26,421 bases of DNA from a virus, in the IMG/VR virus record IMGVR_UViG_3300001472_000137, positions 1-26,421 of that record; one strand, written 5' to 3'. Positions 1 through 6,042 of this stretch are shown in pieces. Position 1 is the stretch's first letter, and each line of letters starts with the position of its first letter. A program made the position numbers and the translations under genes. The notes under the pieces are model-generated. The model was not told the DNA's origin. It worked only from the letters and a program-made list of their open reading frames with translations, and did not search any database.

Positions 1-79
1 CTGCTCACTGAGAAGATGCTATGTTTGCCTATGGGGAAATTTGTTTGCCTGGTGGAAGGATGCTGTTGCCCTTCACTAC

Positions 80-108
80 TATATAACATAGATAAAAAAG
101 TTGGTCAA
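80..108 (-). promoter_or_regulatory. Candidate sigma70-like promoter reading leftward
   Basis: On the minus strand there is TTGACC (positions 108 to 103), a 17-base spacer, then TATATA (positions 85 to 80). This is a good match to the bacterial housekeeping promoter layout and would start transcription near position 73, going off the left edge. It implies a leftward early gene to the left of the window. Positions 1-131 otherwise hold no gene that I can support; the open frames there are short and unlike any family I know. Confidence 0.35.
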
Positions 109-118
109 TCTTTTTGGC

Positions 119-126
119 TTTAAATA
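119..126 (+). promoter_or_regulatory. Possible T4-type late promoter box (one mismatch)
   Basis: TTTAAATA differs at one base from the T4 late consensus TATAAATA. If it works with normal spacing, the start of transcription would fall at about position 132, exactly the ATG of the nuclease gene, giving a leaderless message. That fits the lack of a Shine-Dalgarno sequence there, but a single near-match in AT-rich DNA may be chance. Confidence 0.25.
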
Positions 127-131
127 CCAAC

Positions 132-539
132 ATGCACTGGACATACCAAGGAAACGATATTACCATTTTGCCTGAGGACTGCGAGGGATTTGTTTACGAG
201 ATAACAAATACAACCAACGGTAGGAAATACATAGGCAAGAAACTTGCAAGGTTCAAAAGATCCAGGGCTCCTCTCAAGGGAAGAAAGAACAAACGTAGAT
301 ATAAAGTGGACAGTGACTGGCAAGATTACTACGGATCCAGCGACGAGTTGACCATAGACATTCTCAAACTGGGCAAGGAAAATTTCAAGAGAGAAATACT
401 GTTCTACTGTAGATCGAGGTCAGAACTTTCATACGTGGAAGCACGAGAGCAGTTCTCACGTAAGGTCTTGGAAACTAATGATTATTATAATGGTCATATC
501 CGTGTTAGAGTACACGGAAAAGGCATTATCAAAAAATGA
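132..539 (+). CDS. GIY-YIG-type endonuclease
   Basis: A protein of 135 residues if started at the ATG at 132. An in-frame TTG at 114 is possible, but 132 is preferred because the reading from MHWTYQG matches how I remember similar phage proteins beginning. The GIY-YIG core is seen early: FVYEITN, then NGRKYIGKK, around residues 20-37. A basic stretch and SDWQDYYGSS follow; a later Glu (EAREQF) and Asn (YYNG) can supply the metal-binding and C-terminal active-site positions of the family. GIY-YIG nucleases cut DNA; in T4-like phages they include homing nucleases and host-DNA degraders. It stands alone, not inside an intron or split gene, so homing is not shown. Its stop overlaps the next start (ATGA), so the two genes are probably translated together. 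Confident of the fold, unsure of the role. Confidence 0.75.
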   Translation: MHWTYQGNDITILPEDCEGFVYEITNTTNGRKYIGKKLARFKRSRAPLKGRKNKRRYKVDSDWQDYYGSSDELTIDILKLGKENFKREILFYCRSRSELSYVEAREQFSRKVLETNDYYNGHIRVRVHGKGIIKK

Positions 540-1378
540 TACCTGTAAAAGGCTACACAACTTTTCAACCTTTGAAACACTGTATTGTTGGTAGGGCAAC
601 ACCAAAAGCAGATGTACCTGAAATTTTAAAAGGTGTAATGGAACGTACAGAAGAGGATTTTGCCTACATTATAAAAATATTAGAAAATTTCGGAGTAAGA
701 TGTTACAGGCCCGAGATAGAGGATCTGACTAAAAGACCTCCGTTATCACCACGTGATTATTTCATTGTTCTGGGTGAAAAACTTTTTGTTGGAAAAGTAA
801 TACCAGGTTATAAAAATATTATAAAACAGATAGACCGGGACAACATAGAATGGTTCTTGGGCAATGACATATCCAGCGGAAACATGATAAGGTGTGGCAG
901 TCATATACACTGGGACGTCAGCAAACACGTTTCTCTAGAAGCAGAAAATAAAATCACCGACATACTACATAGACAAGATTATAAAATTTATAAAACAAGG
1001 CATGGATGGCACATGGACGGTGTTTACAGTATTCTCAAACCGGGAGTGATTGTATCCACAACTGAGCTTCCTGACCTAGAGGACATTTATCCCAATTGGG
1101 AAATTTGTTATTTAGATAAAGCAGAAAATGAAAAACCCATAAAGCACGATTGGGGTGGTGATTATCTAGAAAGCAATTTTGATGTCAACTTACTTTCAAT
1201 AGACGAATCTAATTGCATAGTCCCGGCAGTCAATAGAAAACTTTTTAACTTTTTAGAAAGTCACAACATTAACCCTATTGTTTGTAGATTTAGAGATAGG
1301 ACTTTTTGGGATAACGGTATACATTGTATAACGCAGGACCTTTACAGAGAAGGTACTAAAGAAAATTACTTCACATAA
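536..1378 (+). CDS. Amidinotransferase-family enzyme (glycine/inosamine amidinotransferase-like)
   Basis: The 280-residue protein follows the guanidino-group-modifying family (arginine:glycine amidinotransferase, inosamine-phosphate amidinotransferase). Visible landmarks are SPRDYFIV (71-78), the catalytic His in HGWHMDG (His159), and the catalytic Cys in DNGIHCITQDL (Cys264). The C-terminal third can be aligned by eye with the human mitochondrial enzyme as I remember it, through to the end. Family members move an amidino group from arginine to an amine through a covalent Cys adduct; some relatives hydrolyse arginine instead. It is shorter than the animal enzyme, which has a targeting segment. 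The acidic residues I expect before the IRxG motif appear as Ser113 and Asn116 (from memory), so the exact reaction is uncertain. The start overlaps the upstream stop by 4 bases; AAAAGG near 518-523 is a weak ribosome site. A phage copy is likely an auxiliary metabolic gene. Confidence 0.82.
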   Translation: MIPVKGYTTFQPLKHCIVGRATPKADVPEILKGVMERTEEDFAYIIKILENFGVRCYRPEIEDLTKRPPLSPRDYFIVLGEKLFVGKVIPGYKNIIKQIDRDNIEWFLGNDISSGNMIRCGSHIHWDVSKHVSLEAENKITDILHRQDYKIYKTRHGWHMDGVYSILKPGVIVSTTELPDLEDIYPNWEICYLDKAENEKPIKHDWGGDYLESNFDVNLLSIDESNCIVPAVNRKLFNFLESHNINPIVCRFRDRTFWDNGIHCITQDLYREGTKENYFT

Positions 1379-1380
1379 CA

Positions 1381-1412
1381 AGAACCCCCGAAACTTTCAT
1401 TCCGAGGGTTCT
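1381..1412. terminator. Hairpin terminator between convergent genes
   Basis: AGAACCCCCG and CCGAGGGTTCT pair as a stem of about nine base pairs with one mismatch, closing an 11-base loop. It lies just after the amidinotransferase stop and before the end of the leftward histone-like gene, so it could end transcription from both sides. The T-run after it is weak on both strands. Confidence 0.6.
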
Positions 1413-1434
1413 AGACTTTAAATGTTAAGGAAAA

Positions 1435-1629
1435 TTACGCCGCTGTCTTTGCCGCGTTCTTAACTTCTTGAATCTCTTTTCTTCTTGCTTTGATCAGCTT
1501 TGATAATTCTGCTAATGCTTTTCTGGCTCTTGTTGCCGAAGCTTTAACACCTTTTTCAACGAACTTACCATTCTCTTCTGAGTAGGTTTGTATTGCTGTC
1601 ATGATTGACTCATGTGTTTCATTTGACAT
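1435..1629 (-). CDS. Histone H1-like (Hc1-type) basic protein
   Basis: A 64-residue protein with 13 Lys/Arg against 8 acidic residues. The segment from FVEKG to EVKNAAK (about 23-60), with ATRARKALAEL and KARRKEIQE, follows the pattern of the small bacterial histone-H1-like Hc1 proteins of chlamydiae and Bacteroidetes, which bind and compact DNA. It should form one long helix or a helical hairpin. The start is supported by AAGGAG nine bases upstream. The gene lies alone on the minus strand between a terminator and a divergent promoter region, so it probably has its own control. Possible roles are packing phage DNA or altering the host nucleoid. The family match is by eye on a short, biased sequence, so another helical basic protein is possible. 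Confidence 0.65.
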   Translation of the reverse strand: MSNETHESIMTAIQTYSEENGKFVEKGVKASATRARKALAELSKLIKARRKEIQEVKNAAKTAA

Positions 1630-1658
1630 ATGTTTTTTCTCCTTCTATTGTCGTACGA

Positions 1659-1664
1659 TATAAT
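1659..1664 (+). promoter_or_regulatory. Possible -10 box for the oxygenase gene
   Basis: A perfect TATAAT lies 11 bases before the ATG at 1675, with no clear -35 box. A start near 1671 would leave almost no leader, in keeping with the absence of a Shine-Dalgarno sequence. The surrounding DNA is very AT-rich, so chance is likely enough. Confidence 0.25.
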
Positions 1665-1668
1665 TAAT

Positions 1669-1680
1669 TAACATATGTTA
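1669..1680. repeat. 12-bp perfect palindrome over a start codon
   Basis: TAACATATGTTA is its own reverse complement and contains the ATG of the oxygenase gene. The inner ACATATGT also occurs at 1626-1633 over the start codon of the divergent histone-like gene. It could be a binding site for a regulator shared by the two genes, or simply similar start contexts. Confidence 0.4.
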
Positions 1681-2235
1681 CATTTAAGCACACAAGATGT
1701 GGTTTCGTCAATAGAAAAATCACCACTTCTGATAAAAGAAGGAATATATTACCAACATTTCAATGAATTTTTTGGAATGGAAGTGTTAAATGAGTTGGAA
1801 ATCCACAATTTGAAGTGTACCAAGTTAGAGAGACAGCACAATAAGCCAAGACTAAGAGTGGATTACAATGAAACGATTATGAAAAAGTTAAAAATTTTTT
1901 TCAGCAGTACTAAAATTACAAGTGCCCTGGGATCAAAATTCAAAACAGATTTGAAGTTTGAAAGTGTGGATATTTGGTTTGATTACGAGGGATATAAGCT
2001 ATTTCCTCACCTAGATGATTCAAGGATAAAGTTGGCATTACAAATATATTTAGGCGAAGGTGACAACGTAGGGACCTGCATTTTTAATAGCACGAACGAA
2101 GTGATTGACACATTTAAATACAAGTACAACTGCGGTTATGCCTTGCTCAACAATTCGGTGAGTCTGCATGGAACCACAGGTACAGTAAGTGAAAACAATA
2201 ATTTGAGGAAGAGCATGTATGTTAGATATTGTTAA
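1675..2235 (+). CDS. 2-oxoglutarate/Fe(II)-dependent oxygenase
   Basis: A 186-residue protein with the double-stranded beta-helix signature of 2OG/Fe(II) oxygenases. The iron ligands are His112 and Asp114 (PHLDDSR) and His165 (VSLHGTTG), and Arg178 (NLRKSMYVRY) or Arg184 would hold the 2-oxoglutarate carboxylate. LALQIYLGEG between them fits the strand after HxD. Such enzymes hydroxylate amino acids, nucleobases or proteins and are frequent in marine phages; the substrate cannot be read here. No ribosome binding site precedes the ATG. The 3' end overlaps the next gene by 17 bases. The size is close to the shortest members, and the first 90 residues are unlike anything I recognise and may hold substrate specificity. 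Confidence 0.8.
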   Translation: MLHLSTQDVVSSIEKSPLLIKEGIYYQHFNEFFGMEVLNELEIHNLKCTKLERQHNKPRLRVDYNETIMKKLKIFFSSTKITSALGSKFKTDLKFESVDIWFDYEGYKLFPHLDDSRIKLALQIYLGEGDNVGTCIFNSTNEVIDTFKYKYNCGYALLNNSVSLHGTTGTVSENNNLRKSMYVRYC

Positions 2236-3043
2236 TTTAAAGATAGAAGATCTAGACACACAGCTTTCGCCTGTACATGATGAGCATTTGTCCAAACTTA
2301 AAAAAAGTTGGTATAGTGATCCACAAAAAGATATTGACCATGACAAATTTGTAGAAAAGGCCGGTGATTGGTTCAGGTCCACAAAAATTAATGATTTACA
2401 AGGATGGGACAAATTTCCCTGTGTTGATGTGATAATGGGTTGCACACACTTCATAGAGAGTCTGGCCAGCAAACACAAATGGAATATTCAGATACTAGGA
2501 AAGGAATACGCCTACTACACAGTCATGGGCAAAAAACACACCAATCCTGGAAACCTCGAACCCGGAAAACCTCTTATAGTATCTTTGCCAAACTACTTCT
2601 ACGGTAATAGGCCGGAATGGCAAACAGTATTAAAGGAGTGTGAACAGAAGGGAATTGATATACACATTGATTGTGCTTGGGTCACGGCCGCAAAAGGGTT
2701 TGACTTCAACTTCGATCATCCCAACATAAAATCCTTCGCCATGAGCATGTCCAAGTACAATTTCACTTGGAACAGGGTAGGGTTAAGATGGTCCAGACAG
2801 CGTACAATGGATTCATGCACACTGATCAGCACACAGAAAAAGTATAACGAGCTAACAACAGCATGTGGATCTTTTATGATGGACAACATACCCAGGGACT
2901 ACGGATGGGAAAAATATGGAAAAATAAATCAACAAATCTGTGATAAGTTAGGTCTTGAACCAACTATGTTCTTTTATGTGGTCAAGGATAAAGATGATAA
3001 ACTGTATTCCATTGGAAAACTACTAGGAAATATTAAACAATAA
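2219..3043 (+). CDS. Compact PLP-dependent aminotransferase-like protein (fold type I)
   Basis: A 274-residue protein with the core of class I/II aminotransferases. Asp151 in IDCAW should bind the PLP ring nitrogen. Lys179 in SMSKYNF is the Schiff-base lysine, and NRVGLRWSR (186-193) matches the phosphate and substrate-binding Arg region after it. PLIVSLPNYFYG (118-129) resembles the segment of strand and loop that carries the conserved Asn. Typical members are 350-400 residues; here both the N-terminal and the C-terminal small domain are reduced, with only about 95 residues after the lysine. The start has a good site (GAGGA, 9 bases away) inside the oxygenase gene, so the pair is coupled. 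The reaction is unknown. Its tail overlaps the end of the opposite-strand gp46 gene by 11 bases. Confidence 0.72.
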   Translation: MLDIVNLKIEDLDTQLSPVHDEHLSKLKKSWYSDPQKDIDHDKFVEKAGDWFRSTKINDLQGWDKFPCVDVIMGCTHFIESLASKHKWNIQILGKEYAYYTVMGKKHTNPGNLEPGKPLIVSLPNYFYGNRPEWQTVLKECEQKGIDIHIDCAWVTAAKGFDFNFDHPNIKSFAMSMSKYNFTWNRVGLRWSRQRTMDSCTLISTQKKYNELTTACGSFMMDNIPRDYGWEKYGKINQQICDKLGLEPTMFFYVVKDKDDKLYSIGKLLGNIKQ

Positions 3044-4808
3044 TATCAACGTCATTGGCATAGTTTGTAAATCCATTCTCTTTTACAACTTTTAACACAG
3101 AGTTTACTCTGCTTACCAATTCGTCTTTGTGAGAGATTAGGAATATGTTCTTCTTCTGTGTTCTACTCATGTCTTTTAAAACTGCCATTGAGCTTTCAAC
3201 CCCCGATATATCCATACCAGCATCTATTAATTCATCTATGAACAACAAGTTGATCTGTTGATAAAGGCTTTCCCACACATCTCTGAATGCCCAACTCAGA
3301 CTCAATATCAATCTGTTTCTCTCACCTCTGCTCAAGTTATCAAAGTCCAGTTCTCTACCCAGTTCCTCGATACGAACACTTAGGTCTGATTGGAAAGTAA
3401 CTGTGTGTGGCAGTTTTACTTTGCCCAGGAAGTATGCAAGTCTTTGATTCAAGTATGTTAAGTTTTGCTCTATGATTCTTGTTCTTATGAATGAATCTTT
3501 TGCTGTTAATAGCTTGTACAAGAACTCTTGGTGTCTGTGCAGGTCTTCTAGTTCGTTTGCCTTCTCAAAATCAACTTTCTGTATTGCTTTACTTTCCATT
3601 TCCTCGATTTGTTCTGCATACACATCTTCTTTTTTCTCAGTCTGCTCTAACTGGCGTTTTAGATCCTGTAAAGAACCCTTGTGGTTGTATGCTTCATCTA
3701 TTGTATCGTAATACGTGTCTGGTATGTTGCCTAGATCGCCTATGGTATCTACGTCCTGTTGTATTTTTGCAAGATCGTTTGTAAGTTTCTCTGTGTATTC
3801 TTTTGATTCAGTTAGTGTTGTTTTAAGTTTTCCGACCAGATGTTCGTGCTTGTCGTCGTGCAGTTCCTGTTCGCAAGTTGGACACTTGGCCGCTTCTGCA
3901 AACTCTAGATCCTTCTCTGTCTTGTCTACTGTATTTTCTGCTTTAGTTAATGAATCCTCATGATATGCTTTTTCCTTCTCTAGACTTCTCAATGCAGTCT
4001 GCATCTCATTATGTTTAGATAATCTCTTGTGTGCATCTAGCTCTTTTACAATGTCTACTTTGTCTAGCTCTGCTATTGCTTCTTTGAAACTTGCTATGTC
4101 CTTGTCTTTCTGACTGGCCCATGCATTAGATCTTATCTTTAGACTTTCGATCGATTCCTGTATCTTTTCATTTGAAGTGACCCTGGCATCAATTTTTAAT
4201 TTTTCTTCCGTTAGTATTTGCTTTGTTGCTTTTTGTTTTTCTTTTAACAGATCTGCTTTTTGTGAAAGTAAAGTTATACCAAGTAATTGTTCGATTATTT
4301 CTCTTTGTTCGTTTGCCTTCGTCGATAAGAACGGTTGTGTGTATGTGTTCAATGCAATTATGTTCTTGAACATAGAATGGGTCATTCCCATTAGTTTATT
4401 GATCTCTACTTGCGTTTCTCTGTTCTCACCTTGTGCTTCGTTGCTTTCTATGTTTTGTTCAATATCATTTGCATAGAATTTAAATATTTGAGGTTTTCTT
4501 CCACGTTCTATTGTGTACTCGACATTGTTTTTAATAAATTTGACACTTACTAACATTCCTTTCTCGTTAGTTTTGTTCACGAGATTATCTCTTCTGATGT
4601 TTGTTAGTGCTTCACCAAAAAACACATAGGATAGTGCATTGATAATTGTAGTCTTACCAGTACCGTTCCTAGCACCAGCATCATCACCGCCGAGGTCCAT
4701 GTTCTCACCAATCACAAGCACAAGATTTTTATTGGCAAAATTAATTGCTTGGACTTGATTGCCCACACTCATAAAGTTTTTAACAGTTAATTCTTTAATC
4801 GTTAACAT
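3033..4808 (-). CDS. gp46: Recombination endonuclease subunit gp46 (Rad50/SbcC-like ATPase)
   Basis: A 591-residue SMC-type ATPase that with gp47 processes DNA ends for recombination-dependent replication. The parts appear in order: P-loop with RNGTGKTTI (47-55), a Q-loop Gln near 158 (TYTQPF), two long coiled-coil arms (about 180-305 and 320-430), the zinc hook CPTC (309-312), the ABC signature LSRGERNR (492-499), Walker B LLFIDEL (521-527) and the switch His560 (ISHKDE). Length is near T4 gp46. About ten residues are inserted between the GEN turn and the rest of the P-loop (MDLGGDDAGA). The start overlaps the end of the 77-residue gene, showing a single leftward operon with gp47 and the sigma gene. 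Confidence 0.95.
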   Translation of the reverse strand: MLTIKELTVKNFMSVGNQVQAINFANKNLVLVIGENMDLGGDDAGARNGTGKTTIINALSYVFFGEALTNIRRDNLVNKTNEKGMLVSVKFIKNNVEYTIERGRKPQIFKFYANDIEQNIESNEAQGENRETQVEINKLMGMTHSMFKNIIALNTYTQPFLSTKANEQREIIEQLLGITLLSQKADLLKEKQKATKQILTEEKLKIDARVTSNEKIQESIESLKIRSNAWASQKDKDIASFKEAIAELDKVDIVKELDAHKRLSKHNEMQTALRSLEKEKAYHEDSLTKAENTVDKTEKDLEFAEAAKCPTCEQELHDDKHEHLVGKLKTTLTESKEYTEKLTNDLAKIQQDVDTIGDLGNIPDTYYDTIDEAYNHKGSLQDLKRQLEQTEKKEDVYAEQIEEMESKAIQKVDFEKANELEDLHRHQEFLYKLLTAKDSFIRTRIIEQNLTYLNQRLAYFLGKVKLPHTVTFQSDLSVRIEELGRELDFDNLSRGERNRLILSLSWAFRDVWESLYQQINLLFIDELIDAGMDISGVESSMAVLKDMSRTQKKNIFLISHKDELVSRVNSVLKVVKENGFTNYANDVDIIV

Positions 4809-5028
4809 TCGTTTTCTTTCTGTGTTTTTTCCCTATATTCTCTATTGCTTCGTATTCCGACAACGGTGTGGATAGTGTTTGATCCTGTACCCATTTATGA
4901 TATCCCTTTAGCCATTCCTCTTGTGTCACAGGTTTTGCCATTCGATCCAACAATGATTCCCTAGTTGGCTGTACCTCAATATCGCCTTTTAAAACTTTAA
5001 TCAATTTTTTCTTACTAATTTGTGACAT
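4795..5028 (-). CDS. Small hypothetical protein between gp46 and gp47
   Basis: A 77-residue protein that I do not recognise. It is rich in Lys and Glu, opens with a basic helix (SKKKLIKVLKG), has an aromatic patch EEWLKGYHKWVQ in the middle and ends basic (GKKHRKK). There is no signal peptide or membrane segment. It overlaps both neighbours by 14 bases, so it is surely translated with gp47 and gp46. T4 also carries small genes near 46 and 47, but I cannot equate this with any of them. The position suggests an accessory factor of the nuclease complex; this is an inference from place only. Confidence 0.7.
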   Translation of the reverse strand: MSQISKKKLIKVLKGDIEVQPTRESLLDRMAKPVTQEEWLKGYHKWVQDQTLSTPLSEYEAIENIGKKHRKKTNVND

Positions 5029-6037
5029 CTAGATCGTTGTAAATTGCTGTTAGTACGTTTTTGTCATATGTTTCCGAGTCTACGCCTTGTAGCTGTTTCA
5101 CTACAATTTGGTCCACACTATCAAATTTTTGCACTTCAACGGTAGGCTGTTGTGCTTGATCAATCTGCTCCGGTATTAGTTGTAGTTCTCGCAGTTCGTA
5201 TTTGTCTATGAAAGTCTCTCTGATAAAGTTTGCTTCTTCGTATGATATTTTCACATCGAGTGTTACCCTCACATACATCTTTGGTTTTAAATATTTTTCT
5301 GGATCCTCTAACAATTCACTTATTTTAATAGTGATATATCTCGGCATCTCTGGCCAATTTATATACTTGGGTTTTCCTCCGTGTTCTATAACCATCATGC
5401 CTCGATCATCATCCCATGCATCTGCGTAGTTGTGTGGAAATGCGTTACCCATGTAAGTTACGTTTTTCATTTGTTGTCTTTTATGGAAGTGTCCTGAGAA
5501 CACTTGTTGACAACCTGCAAAATGGTCAGTTTGTATTCCGCCTACGTCTGGCATCTCTACCATTGCATTCATTTTGAAATACGGCAGTTCGAAGTGACCA
5601 AAAACATATTGTTGCTTCATTTTTTGAATCTTTTTATATTCGTCACCCACTATCCATGGAATAATTGCAACGTCATCTTCGACAAGCCATTCATTAACAA
5701 GATGTATGTTTGGTATGTTCCTGATAAATTCCATAGAATTAATTTCTCTCTTTTCTCTGTAGAATAAATCGTGATTGCCCATTATTACATATACTTTTTC
5801 AAACGCCGCACCTAATCTCTCCATATTAGAAACGGTGTAGTTCATTGTTGAAACGTTCGTGCTGGCTCTATGATGATGCCAATCACCTAGGAATATACAA
5901 GTTTCACAGCCTTCTGCTTTGGCTTGCTCTATAAACCATTTTACAAAATTTTCACAATCATCATTGTGTATTCTAGAATTACCCTTCATACCGAAGTGTA
6001 TGTCTGTAAAACAAGCAACTTTTTTAAAGAATGCCAT
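5015..6037 (-). CDS. gp47: Recombination endonuclease subunit gp47 (Mre11/SbcD-like)
   Basis: A 340-residue metallophosphoesterase nuclease and partner of gp46. The metal-binding motifs are in order: FTDIHFG (Asp12, His14), LGDWHHHR (Asp52), MGNHD (Asn88, His89), FGHFE (His148) and SGHFHKR (His183, His185). The segment from 230 on, with MPRYITIKISEL, forms the capping part that meets the ATPase. Length matches T4 gp47. It begins 5 bases after the sigma gene stop and overlaps the next gene by 14 bases. It would act in the host cytoplasm, resecting DNA ends for phage recombination and replication. Confidence 0.95.
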   Translation of the reverse strand: MAFFKKVACFTDIHFGMKGNSRIHNDDCENFVKWFIEQAKAEGCETCIFLGDWHHHRASTNVSTMNYTVSNMERLGAAFEKVYVIMGNHDLFYREKREINSMEFIRNIPNIHLVNEWLVEDDVAIIPWIVGDEYKKIQKMKQQYVFGHFELPYFKMNAMVEMPDVGGIQTDHFAGCQQVFSGHFHKRQQMKNVTYMGNAFPHNYADAWDDDRGMMVIEHGGKPKYINWPEMPRYITIKISELLEDPEKYLKPKMYVRVTLDVKISYEEANFIRETFIDKYELRELQLIPEQIDQAQQPTVEVQKFDSVDQIVVKQLQGVDSETYDKNVLTAIYNDLDVTN

Positions 6038-6042
6038 TTATA

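Noticed and set aside
22-50. TGTTTGCCT twice with a 20-base period, as a possible iteron or CRISPR-like repeat
   Set aside because: Only two copies of nine bases and poor likeness outside the core.
1-123. Open frames at the left edge on both strands, including a + frame with three adjacent Cys and a minus frame starting near 89
   Set aside because: Short, no ribosome site, no family likeness, and the frames compete with each other; a partial gene cannot be supported.
2050-2478. 142-residue open frame on the minus strand under the oxygenase and PLP genes
   Set aside because: It lies opposite two genes with clear catalytic motifs, crosses their overlap, and its protein is Cys/Ser-rich without family features.
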